Shown here: positions 17,771-24,739 of the stretch, piece by piece
Layout: each line of letters opens with the position of its first letter
How positions within the stretch are numbered: the first letter of the stretch is position 1
NCBI GenBank assembly: GCA_019635575.1
Contig: JAHBZF010000003.1
Span: 1 to 64,000, forward strand
Source: Pseudolabrys sp.
Lineage (GTDB): Bacteria > Pseudomonadota > Alphaproteobacteria > Rhizobiales > Xanthobacteraceae
DNA: 64,000 nucleotides
Direction of reading: 5' to 3'
Translations under genes and position numbers: made by a program
The notes under the pieces: generated by a model
What the model saw: only the letters and a program-made list of their open reading frames with translations
What the model was told of the DNA's origin: nothing
Database searches by the model: none

Positions 17771-17858
17771 GGCGAGGAAATTCCTGATCCGGGTCGGCAG
17801 CAGGATAGCGCCCGGGGGCTGGCAGAAACGGTTAATCTGAGCCACTGTAGGAGTACAG

Positions 17859-17877
17859 ATTGGCAGATTCTGCCAAT
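17859..17877. promoter_or_regulatory. Lrp-type operator between the E1-like gene and its regulator
   Basis: ATTGGCAGATTCTGCCAAT is a perfect inverted repeat (nine bases, one central base, nine bases). It lies 24 bases before the regulator start and 89 bases before the divergent enzyme start. Lrp/AsnC proteins bind sites of this length and symmetry and often control themselves and a divergent target. Confidence 0.65.
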
Positions 17878-17900
17878 TTTCTCATCATGGAGAGTGGATC

Positions 17901-18368
17901 ATGCCGACGGAGCTGGACGCCATCGACCGCAAGATCCTGCACCATCTGCAGCAGGACGGGCGCATGAGTCTCGCCGATCTGGCCGATCAGGTCGGGCTGT
18001 CGCCGTCGCCGTGCCTGCGGCGCATCCGCATTCTGGAAAAAGCCGGCGTGATCGCCCGCTATGCCGCGGTGCTGAACCAGCAGGCGGTCGGCTTGCCGGT
18101 CAGCGTGTTCATTTCCGTGAAACTGGAAAAGCAGAAGCAGGACGCGCTCGACCGCTTCGCCAAGACCATCGCGCGCTGGCCCGAGGTGATGGAATGCTAC
18201 CTGATGACCGGGCCGCGCGATTACTGGCTGCGTGTGGTGGTGCCTGATCTCGCTGCCTATGAGCGCTTCCTCAAGGAAAAGCTGACGCGGCTCGATGGCG
18301 TCGCCTCGATCGAATCGAGCTTCGCGCTGGAGCAGGTGAAGTATTCGAGCGTGCTGCCGGTGGGGTAG
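17901..18368 (+). CDS. Lrp/AsnC-family transcriptional regulator
   Basis: 155 residues. N-terminal winged helix at about residues 3-60 (LDAIDRKILHHLQQDGRMS, then VGLSPSPCLRRIRILEKAGV). C-terminal RAM ligand-sensing domain at about 65-150 (VMECYLMTGPRDYWLRVVV). GGAGAG precedes ATG 17901. Divergent from the E1-like gene with a perfect palindrome between them, so it most likely senses an amino acid or 2-oxoacid and activates or represses that enzyme. The pairing parallels mdeR-mdeB, although no methionine gamma-lyase gene is present here. Confidence 0.93.
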   Translation: MPTELDAIDRKILHHLQQDGRMSLADLADQVGLSPSPCLRRIRILEKAGVIARYAAVLNQQAVGLPVSVFISVKLEKQKQDALDRFAKTIARWPEVMECYLMTGPRDYWLRVVVPDLAAYERFLKEKLTRLDGVASIESSFALEQVKYSSVLPVG

Positions 18369-18381
18369 GCGAGGCGGCTCC

Positions 18382-18484
18382 CTCTCTCCGCCGTTCGTTC
18401 CCGTGAAAGCGGAAACCCACGCTTGCTACGTTTCCGCTCTGTCGCAAAGCGTGGACTCCCGCTTTCGCGGGAGTGAACGGAGAG
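18382..18484. repeat. Inverted pair of the palindromic repeat
   Basis: Forward unit 18382-18425 (CCGTTCGTTCCCGTGAAAGC, then GGAAACCCACGCTTG) and inverted unit 18445-18484 (CAAAGCGTGGACTCCCGCTT, then TCGCGGGAGTGAACGGAGAG), 19 bases apart with no gene between. Same family as the two units around the GIY-YIG pseudogene. The forward unit is the more decayed, with mismatches in its hairpin. Confidence 0.75.
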
Positions 18485-18519
18485 GATGTGGTCGCGCGCA
18501 AAAAAAACAGATCGAGGGC

Positions 18520-18555
18520 TTGACTCCCGCCCTTCATTTAACGTATCTGTTAAAT
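18520..18555 (+). promoter_or_regulatory. Promoter with overlapping ArsR-type operator
   Basis: TTGACT (18520-18525), a 17-base spacer and GTATCT (18543-18548) form a plausible sigma-70 promoter. The inverted repeat ATTTAAC-N6-GTTAAAT (18536-18555) brackets the -10 element exactly, as expected for autorepression by the ArsR-family protein starting at 18597. The segment is much richer in A and T than its surroundings. Confidence 0.6.
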
Positions 18556-18596
18556 AACAGATTGGCTAAATAAGACATCCGCCCCGGACCCCTGTC

Positions 18597-18986
18597 ATGA
18601 CCGACCGCCTCAGTGCCACCTTCGCCGCCCTGGCCGATCCGACGCGGCGCGCCATCCTGGCGCGGCTCGCGCTCGGCGAGACCACCGTCGCGGAGCTCGC
18701 AAAGCCATTCGACATCAGCGGCCCCGCGGTGTCGCGGCATCTCAAGGTGCTGGAGGGCGCGGGGCTGATCATCCGTGGCCGCGAGGCCCAGTGGCGGCCA
18801 TGCAAGATCGAGCCGAAGGCGCTTAAGGAAATCGACGACTGGCTCGAGCGTTATCGTCAGTTCTGGGAACAGAGCCTCGATCGGCTCGAGGACTATCTGC
18901 GCGTCCTCCAAAGCGGCGAAGCCAATGCGGACACGCAGAAGGCCAAATCCCGCAAGCGCGCCAAGAAATCCGATCCGTCCCTCTGA
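18597..18986 (+). CDS. ArsR-family transcriptional repressor
   Basis: 129 residues. Winged helix at residues 5-95: LADPTRRAILARLALGE, then ISGPAVSRHLKVLEGAGLI as recognition helix and following turn. No cysteine metal site of the ArsR/SmtB type (CxC or CxxD) is visible, so it is probably of the subgroup paired with SRPBCC proteins rather than a metal sensor. It heads a nine-gene co-directional run. The lysine-rich C-terminus (KSRKRAKKSDPSL) is probably disordered. Confidence 0.92.
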   Translation: MTDRLSATFAALADPTRRAILARLALGETTVAELAKPFDISGPAVSRHLKVLEGAGLIIRGREAQWRPCKIEPKALKEIDDWLERYRQFWEQSLDRLEDYLRVLQSGEANADTQKAKSRKRAKKSDPSL

Positions 18987-19004
18987 TTGCTCAAGGAGCC
19001 TGCG

Positions 19005-19418
19005 ATGCAAGCGAACAAAGAAGTATTGGGCGGTTGGACGCTAGTGGCCGCCAAGATGCAGTTCGAGGACGGCGCTGCGATCGACATGCACGGACCGGAC
19101 CCATTGGGATCGGTGGTTTTCGCCGACAAGCGCATGACCGCGATCATCACCCGCAGGTCACGGCCCGCGCGGACGGACGGCAGCCTCGGCGATCTGTTCA
19201 ACACGATGCTTGCCTACAGCGGCACGTACAGCATCGAAGGCAACGAACTCGTCACCGCCGTGGATGTTGCCTGGGTTCCGGAGTGGGTCGGAACGACGCA
19301 AAGACGTGGAATCGAGATCGCAGGGGACACGCTTTCCATCCACACGGCCAGGCAACCCAATCCCATGCAGCAAGGGAAGATCATGACCGGGGTGCTGACA
19401 TGGCAAAGAGATCGATAG
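19005..19418 (+). CDS. Lipocalin-like domain protein
   Basis: 137 residues from ATG 19005, which has AAGGAG seven bases upstream; a TTG at 18987 was rejected. GGWTLVAAK at the start, DPLGSVVFADKRMTAIITR in the middle and YSGTYSIEGNELVTAVD fit the single-domain lipocalin-like family (PF13924), small cytoplasmic beta barrels of unknown ligand. It follows the ArsR gene by 18 bases and is probably in the same transcript. Confidence 0.8.
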   Translation: MQANKEVLGGWTLVAAKMQFEDGAAIDMHGPDPLGSVVFADKRMTAIITRRSRPARTDGSLGDLFNTMLAYSGTYSIEGNELVTAVDVAWVPEWVGTTQRRGIEIAGDTLSIHTARQPNPMQQGKIMTGVLTWQRDR

Positions 19419-19467
19419 GCCGACCCCGCAATCCCGCATACCGACATCATTGACAAAGGAGACCGCC

Positions 19468-19881
19468 ATGCAACTGACACCGTATCTGTTCTTCAACGGC
19501 CGCTGCGAGGAAGCGATCGAATTCTACAAGAGCGCACTCGGCGCCAAGGTCGACATGCTGATGCGCTTTTCCGAATCGCCGGAGCAATCGAAGAATCCGG
19601 AATGCGTGCCGTCCGATCCCAACAAGATCATGCATGCGTCGTGGCGCGTCGGCGACGCGTTGATGATGGGGTCCGACGGCATCACCGGCGACAAGCCGGA
19701 GTTCAAGGGCTTCGCGCTGTCGCTGACGGCGAAGAGTGAAGCCGAGGCCAAGACCATGTTCGAGGCGTTGGCCAAGGGCGGCAAGGTGACTCAGCCGCTG
19801 GTCAAGACGTTCTTCTCGCCGGCGTTCGGCATGTTGCAGGACAGGTTCGGCATCGGCTGGATGATCATGGCGACGGCGTAA
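19468..19881 (+). CDS. VOC-superfamily protein, PhnB-like
   Basis: 137 residues from ATG 19468 with AAGGAG upstream. LTPYLFFNGRCEEAIEFYKSA is the typical PhnB/3-demethylubiquinone-methyltransferase-like glyoxalase fold opening, and DRFGIGWMIMA the typical end. Paired beta-alpha-beta-beta-beta modules of this fold bind a metal, but the conserved metal ligands of glyoxalase I are not all evident. Function unknown. Same strand and close spacing as its neighbours in the ArsR-led cluster. Confidence 0.85.
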   Translation: MQLTPYLFFNGRCEEAIEFYKSALGAKVDMLMRFSESPEQSKNPECVPSDPNKIMHASWRVGDALMMGSDGITGDKPEFKGFALSLTAKSEAEAKTMFEALAKGGKVTQPLVKTFFSPAFGMLQDRFGIGWMIMATA

Positions 19882-19920
19882 ACGGCTGCCCGCGACAACC
19901 GATTTGTACAAAAGGAGTAT

Positions 19921-20445
19921 ATGATGTCCGTCACCGAAACCGCTGCTCCCAGCAAGGAATTCGTCATCTCGCGCGATCTCGATGCGCCGCGCGATCTGGT
20001 CTGGACCTGCTTCACCGATCCCGCGCATATGAAACAGTGGTGGGGTCCGAAGGGCTTCACGGTGATCGCGTCGAACATGGATCTGCGTCCCGGCGGCATG
20101 TATCACTACGGCATGAAAGCGCCGGACGGCACGCCGATGTGGGGCCGCTTCATCTTCCGCGAGATTTCGCCCAAAGATCGCATGGTGTTCATCAACTCGT
20201 TCTCCGACGAGGCTGGCGGCGTGACGCGTCACCCCATGGCGCCGACTTGGCCGCTGGAGATGCTGTCGACCTTCACCTTCGAGGATCTGCCCGGCGGCAA
20301 AACACGCTTCACTGTCCGGTGGAAACCGCACAACGCGACCGAGGCCGAGACCAAGGTGTTCAACGAGAGCTTCGCCAGCATGAACCAGGGCTGGGGCGGC
20401 ACGCTCGAAAGCCTCCAGACCTATCTGGCCGGTGCGAAGAAATAG
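19921..20445 (+). CDS. SRPBCC (AHSA1-like) domain protein 1
   Basis: 174 residues from ATG 19921 (an adjacent ATG at 19924 is equally possible), preceded by AAAGGAG. FVISRDLDAPRDLVWTCFTD and MKQWWGPKGF are hallmarks of the AHSA1/START-like fold with a deep hydrophobic ligand cavity. Family members are often encoded next to ArsR-type regulators. Ligand unknown. First of three SRPBCC genes in this cluster. Confidence 0.9.
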   Translation: MMSVTETAAPSKEFVISRDLDAPRDLVWTCFTDPAHMKQWWGPKGFTVIASNMDLRPGGMYHYGMKAPDGTPMWGRFIFREISPKDRMVFINSFSDEAGGVTRHPMAPTWPLEMLSTFTFEDLPGGKTRFTVRWKPHNATEAETKVFNESFASMNQGWGGTLESLQTYLAGAKK

Positions 20446-20517
20446 TCATGACAATGCCGGCCGCTGCGGCGGCCGGCCAGCTACCAGGATTCTTTCATTC
20501 GAGAATTGGATCGTTCG

Positions 20518-20925
20518 ATGCAGGATATTTCCTTGCCATCTACGTCCCCGGCCATGTTGTGGGCGGGGCGTATCGTCAGCGGACTGGTGACTCTGTTTCT
20601 GCTGGTCGATGGCGGTATCAAGCTGGTGCCGCTCGATATCGTCATCGAGACGTCGCGGCAGATGGGCATTCCAGAACATCTGGCACGGACTCTTGGCGTC
20701 CTCACGCTCGTTGGCACGCTGCTCTATATCTTTCCGCGGACCGCGGTGCTGGGTGCCATCCTGCTGACCGGCTATTTCGGCGGCGCGATCTACGCGCATG
20801 TGCGGATCGACAGTCCGCTATTCTCGCACACGCTGTTCGGCGTCTATCTCGGTATCTTGATGTGGCTCGGTTTGTGGCTGCGTGATGCGCGGCTGCGCGC
20901 GCTGCTGCCATTCGTCCGCTCGTGA
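20518..20925 (+). CDS. DoxX-like membrane protein
   Basis: 135 residues from ATG 20518. Four hydrophobic helices. ILWAGRIVSG-type opening (MLWAGRIVSGLVTLFLLVDG), then GTLLYIFPRTAVLGAILLTG and GGAIYAHVRI, are typical of the DoxX-like family (PF13564). Members are small inner-membrane proteins of unclear biochemical role. It lies between two SRPBCC genes in the same orientation. Confidence 0.88.
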   Translation: MQDISLPSTSPAMLWAGRIVSGLVTLFLLVDGGIKLVPLDIVIETSRQMGIPEHLARTLGVLTLVGTLLYIFPRTAVLGAILLTGYFGGAIYAHVRIDSPLFSHTLFGVYLGILMWLGLWLRDARLRALLPFVRS

Positions 20926-20941
20926 AGCACAAGAGGGTCTC

Positions 20942-21466
20942 ATGCTGACCACTATCCTGATCGTCGTTGCCGTCGTGATCGTGGCCGCGCTCATTTATGC
21001 GTCGCTGCAGCCCGACACGTTTTCCATCACCCGCTCGGTCGCGATCGCCGCGCCACCGGAGCGCATCTTCCCGCTGGTGAACGACCTGCGGTCGCACCGG
21101 CAATGGTCGCCGTTCGATCAGGACGCGACGATGAAGCGCGCCTATTCCGGACCCGAGAGCGGGCCGGGCGCGACGTTCGCGTTCGATGGCGGCAACAAAT
21201 CCGGCGTCGGAACGCTGGCGGTGACCGACGTTCAGGCACCGTCGCGCGTGATGATGTCGCTGAAGATGACCAAGCCTTTCGCTTGCAACAATGTTGTCGA
21301 GTTTGCGTTCGTCCCGCACGGCGCGACAACACAGACGAGCTGGACCATGCGCGGCCCCCAGCCGTTCATCGCCAAGGTCATGAACAGCATCTTTCGCTGT
21401 GACAAGATGTGCGCGCGGCAGTTCGATCAGGGCCTCGCGGCACTCAAGGCGGCGGCGGAGCGTTGA
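20942..21466 (+). CDS. SRPBCC domain protein 2 with N-terminal membrane anchor
   Basis: 174 residues from ATG 20942. Residues 3-20 are hydrophobic (LTTILIVVAVVIVAALIYA), either a membrane anchor or uncleaved signal. The SRPBCC domain follows, with SVAIAAPPERIFPLVNDLRS and WSPFDQD, resembling polyketide-cyclase-type members. It lacks the WWGP motif of its two neighbours, so it is a different subfamily. Seventeen bases after the DoxX gene; probable co-transcription. Confidence 0.85.
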   Translation: MLTTILIVVAVVIVAALIYASLQPDTFSITRSVAIAAPPERIFPLVNDLRSHRQWSPFDQDATMKRAYSGPESGPGATFAFDGGNKSGVGTLAVTDVQAPSRVMMSLKMTKPFACNNVVEFAFVPHGATTQTSWTMRGPQPFIAKVMNSIFRCDKMCARQFDQGLAALKAAAER

Positions 21467-21470
21467 GGTG

Positions 21471-21932
21471 ATGCCGATCGCGCCCGCTTCCCCCGCGCCA
21501 CCGCGCAGTCTCGCCATCACGCGCATCTTCAATGCGCCACGCGATCTGGTGTGGCGCGCCTGGACCGATCCGGCCCTGGCGGTGCGCTGGTGGGGCCCGA
21601 AGGAGTATCCCGCGAGCGATGTGGTGATGGACGTGCGCGTTGGCGGTGTGTGGCACGGCCGGCTCGACGGCGTTGACGATGGCAAGGTGTTGACCCATCG
21701 CGGCGTATTCCGCGAGGTGCGCGCGCCGGAGCGGCTCGCTTTCACCTTCGCCTGGGACGAGGACGGCGAGCGCGGGCTGGAAACGCTGGTCACTATCGAC
21801 TTCCACGAACTGGCTGGCGACCGTACCCGGATGGAGTTCCGCCAGACGCCGTTCCAGTCCGACAACGAGCGCGACGGACACACCTATGGCTGGAACAGCG
21901 CATTCGACCGGCTCGATGCCGCGCTCCCATAG
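21471..21932 (+). CDS. SRPBCC (AHSA1-like) domain protein 3
   Basis: 153 residues from ATG 21471, four bases after the previous stop. LAITRIFNAPRDLVWRAWTD and VRWWGPKEYP repeat the motifs of SRPBCC protein 1, so the two are probably paralogues; YGWNSAFDRLDAAL is a typical end of the family. Ligand unknown. Confidence 0.9.
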   Translation: MPIAPASPAPPRSLAITRIFNAPRDLVWRAWTDPALAVRWWGPKEYPASDVVMDVRVGGVWHGRLDGVDDGKVLTHRGVFREVRAPERLAFTFAWDEDGERGLETLVTIDFHELAGDRTRMEFRQTPFQSDNERDGHTYGWNSAFDRLDAALP

Positions 21933-21948
21933 TCCCGAAAGTCTTCCC

Positions 21949-23148
21949 ATGATCACGCCTTACACCCGCAACGCGATCGTTCTTGGCCTGCTGTCTGCCA
22001 TCGGCCCGTTTGCGATCGACATGTATCTGCCGGCGCTGCCGACCATCGCCGCTGATCTCAAGGCATCGCCGGCTGCGGTGCAGATGACGCTGATGTCGTT
22101 CTTCGTCGCTTTCGGCGTCTGCCAGATCGTCTATGGCCCGGTGTCGGATATGGTCGGCCGCAAGCCGCCGCTTTATGCTGGCCTCGGGCTGTTCATTGCT
22201 GGCTCGATCGGCTGTGGCCTGGCGCCGAGCATCGAATGGCTGATCGCGTTCCGCTTCGTGCAGGGCGTCGGCGCATCGTCGGTGATGGTGATCCCGCGTG
22301 CGATCATCCGCGATCTGCACACCGGCACCGAGGCGACGCGGCTGATGGCGCTGGTGATGCTGGTGCTCAGCGTCTCGCCGATCCTCGCGCCGCTCACCGG
22401 CAGCGCGTTGATCGTGCCGTTCGGCTGGCGCGCGGTGTTCGTGGCGGTGACGCTGGTGGCGGTCGTCGGCCTCGTCCTGTTGACTGTGTTCCAGCAGGAG
22501 ACCCATGCACCGGAGCATCGCGTCGCGGTGAGCGTGAGGAACGTGCTGGCGAGTTTCGGCCAGCTCATGACCCATGGCCGTTTTCTCGGTCTCACCTTCA
22601 TCGGCGGCCTCGGCATGGCGAGTTTCTTCTCGTTCCTGGCCGGATCGTCGTTCGTTTATATCGAACATTTCGGGTTGACGCCGACCCAGTTCAGCGTCGC
22701 CTTCGCCGTCAATGCGGTCGGGTTCATCGGCGCATCGCAATTCGCCGCGCCACTCGGCGAGCGGATCGGCATGGCGCGCATGGTGGTGATCGCGACCGCG
22801 CTCTATGCGGCGTTCACCGTGGCGCTGCTCGTCGTCACGCTGATGGGCGTCGACAGCCTGCCGGTGATGATGGCGCTGCTGCTCGCCGGCTTCACCGCGA
22901 TGGGGGTGGTGATTCCCTCGACCATGGTGCTGGCGCTGGAGGAGCACGGCCCGATCGCCGGCATGGCTTCGGCGCTCGGCGGCACGCTGCAGATGATCAC
23001 CGGCGGGGTGATGATTGTCATCGTCAGCCTGGTGTTCGACGGCACGCCGCTGCCGATGGTCGCGGCCATCGCCGGCTGCGCGGTCGGCGCGCTGATCGTC
23101 AGCATCGTCACGCTTGGCTTCGCGCGTGCTCTGCCGCACGGCGCATAG
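21949..23148 (+). CDS. Bcr/CflA-family multidrug efflux transporter (MFS)
   Basis: 399 residues from ATG 21949; 12 transmembrane helices. FAIDMYLPALPTIAADL in helix 1 and YGPVSDMVGRKPPLY (MFS motif A) are characteristic of the Bcr/CflA drug:proton antiporters (DHA1 12-helix class). Role: proton-driven export of drugs or other small toxicants. Placement 16 bases after the SRPBCC gene suggests it is the export arm of the ArsR-controlled cluster. Confidence 0.9.
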   Translation: MITPYTRNAIVLGLLSAIGPFAIDMYLPALPTIAADLKASPAAVQMTLMSFFVAFGVCQIVYGPVSDMVGRKPPLYAGLGLFIAGSIGCGLAPSIEWLIAFRFVQGVGASSVMVIPRAIIRDLHTGTEATRLMALVMLVLSVSPILAPLTGSALIVPFGWRAVFVAVTLVAVVGLVLLTVFQQETHAPEHRVAVSVRNVLASFGQLMTHGRFLGLTFIGGLGMASFFSFLAGSSFVYIEHFGLTPTQFSVAFAVNAVGFIGASQFAAPLGERIGMARMVVIATALYAAFTVALLVVTLMGVDSLPVMMALLLAGFTAMGVVIPSTMVLALEEHGPIAGMASALGGTLQMITGGVMIVIVSLVFDGTPLPMVAAIAGCAVGALIVSIVTLGFARALPHGA

Positions 23149-23166
23149 AAACAACCGGAGAAGATT

Positions 23167-23817
23167 ATGGCGTTGACGCTCTACTACCATCCGCTCTCGT
23201 CATTCTGCCACAAGGTGCTGATCGCGCTTTACGAGAACGACGTTCCTTTCACGCCGCAGAGCGTCAATCTGGGTGATGAAGGCGAGCGCGCGGCATTCTA
23301 TAAGATGTGGCCGGTCGGAAAGTTTCCGGTGCTGCGCGACGACACGCGCGACGTGCTGGTGCCGGAATCGACGCCGATCATCGATTATCTGCGGATGTAC
23401 TATCCCGGTCCGGCGCGGCTCATTCCCGACGACGCGGAACAGGCGCGCCGCGTGCGGCTGATCGACCGCAACGCAGACGTCAACCTGCACATCCACATGC
23501 AGAAGGTGATCACTGACCGCATCCGTCCCGAGGGCCAGCACGATCCTTACGGCGTCGAGGATGCGCGTAAGAAGGTCCATGCCATGCTCGGTCTGTTCGA
23601 GCAGGAGATATCTGGCAAGACCTGGCTGGCCGGCGAAGCGTTCACGCTTGCCGACTGTTCGGCTGCGCCGCCGCTGTTTTACTGCGATCTCGCGGTCGAG
23701 CCGCTCGCCGGCCGCTATCCGAACCTCGCGGCCTATCTCGGCCGGCTGAAACAGCGCCCGTCCTATGCGCGCGTGCTCAAAGAGGCCGAGCCGTTCATGG
23801 GCTGGGTGCCGCGCTAA
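23167..23817 (+). CDS. Glutathione S-transferase family protein
   Basis: 216 residues. N-terminal thioredoxin fold at 1-85 with LYYHPLSSFCHKVLIAL (Ser/Cys active-site region) and the cis-proline and glutathione gamma-glutamyl contacts in GKFPVLRDD and VPESTPIIDYL. C-terminal helical domain follows, including AGEAFTLADCSAAPPLF. Family role: conjugation or reduction with glutathione. Nineteen bases after the efflux gene, so likely the last gene of the ArsR-led cluster. Confidence 0.92.
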   Translation: MALTLYYHPLSSFCHKVLIALYENDVPFTPQSVNLGDEGERAAFYKMWPVGKFPVLRDDTRDVLVPESTPIIDYLRMYYPGPARLIPDDAEQARRVRLIDRNADVNLHIHMQKVITDRIRPEGQHDPYGVEDARKKVHAMLGLFEQEISGKTWLAGEAFTLADCSAAPPLFYCDLAVEPLAGRYPNLAAYLGRLKQRPSYARVLKEAEPFMGWVPR

Positions 23818-23820
23818 ACC

Positions 23821-24675
23821 TCAGCCCGCGCGCACCTTCACCTGCATCGCACCGACACCGGAGATGGTGGCGTCGATGGTGTCGCCCGGCGTCAGCGGGC
23901 CGACGCCTTCCGGCGTGCCGGTCAGCAGCACGTCGCCCGGCATCAGCGTGTAGAACGCGGAGGCGAACACGATCAGGTCGGCGATGCCGATGATCAGGTC
24001 GCGGGTGTTGGCCTTCTGCCGCGTCTCGCCGTTGACGGTGAGGTGCAGGTCGAGAGCCGACGGGTTCGCCACCTCGTCGGCGGTGATGAAATACGGCCCG
24101 AGCGTCGTATAGGTGTCGATCGACTTGCGCAGGCTGCGCTCTTCCGGCCCGCGCACCGTGGTGTCGAGGCCGATGCAATAACCGGCGATGTGGCTCATCG
24201 CCTGTTCGCGCGTCACCTTGTTGGCGCGCTTGCCGATCACCGCCGCGAGTTCGATCTCGTGGTCGGTGCGGCGGTCGGGATGGCGGATGGTGATGCCCTC
24301 GCCGGGGCCGACCACCGACGACGTCGCCTTCAGGAACAAGCCGACGCGCTGAATTTCCGCGACCTTGTTCTGGTAATGGATCTCCGGGTCCTGCTGCGCT
24401 TCCTCAAGATGTTTCTTGTAGTTCACCGGCGCGGCGACGACCTTGCCGGGATTGGCGATCGGCGCCAGCAGGGTCAGGTCTTTCAGCGCGTAGGATTTCG
24501 CCGTCTTGGCCGCGGCCGCGATCGGCCCGGCCAGCGAGGCGAGGTTTTCGACCATCATGTCGCTGCGCGGGAACGGATAGCGCTGCGGCGCCAGCGTGTT
24601 CAGCGCCTCGGTGACGTCGAGCACCGTGTCGCCCGTGACCAGACCCAGACGATCGTCGAACCGGCACAGCTTCAT
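23821..24675 (-). CDS. Fumarylacetoacetate hydrolase-family protein
   Basis: 284 residues. FAH fold in the C-terminal 210 residues: metal acids in DHEIELAAVIGKRANKV and the typical end FYTLMPGDVLLTGTPEGVGP. The N-terminal 70 residues are the small FAH N-domain. Members hydrolyse or decarboxylate acylpyruvates and ring-cleavage products; the exact reaction is open. The start codon lies directly behind the T tract of the terminator of the upstream autotransporter gene, and the only purine-rich stretch before it is the hairpin's 3' arm. Confidence 0.88.
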   Translation of the reverse strand: MKLCRFDDRLGLVTGDTVLDVTEALNTLAPQRYPFPRSDMMVENLASLAGPIAAAAKTAKSYALKDLTLLAPIANPGKVVAAPVNYKKHLEEAQQDPEIHYQNKVAEIQRVGLFLKATSSVVGPGEGITIRHPDRRTDHEIELAAVIGKRANKVTREQAMSHIAGYCIGLDTTVRGPEERSLRKSIDTYTTLGPYFITADEVANPSALDLHLTVNGETRQKANTRDLIIGIADLIVFASAFYTLMPGDVLLTGTPEGVGPLTPGDTIDATISGVGAMQVKVRAG

Positions 24676-24706
24676 GAAAAAACCCCCGCGAGATTGTCGC
24701 GGGGGT
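24676..24706 (-). terminator. Intrinsic terminator after the autotransporter gene
   Basis: On the minus strand AACCCCCGCGA, loop, TCGCGGGGGTT, then a run of T (complement of 24676-24681). Stem about 10 bp, GC-rich, with a proper T tract. It lies 34 bases after the autotransporter stop and ends one base before the FAH-family start codon, so its 3' arm GCGGGGG occupies the ribosome-binding position of that gene. Confidence 0.85.
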
Positions 24707-24739
24707 TATATCAGCGGGGTTTGCCCAAGTATATCGGGG

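Noticed and set aside
16109..18247. 712-codon plus-strand frame antisense to the E1-like gene
   Set aside because: Shadow of the real minus-strand gene; composition dominated by Arg, Ala and Asp with no motif.
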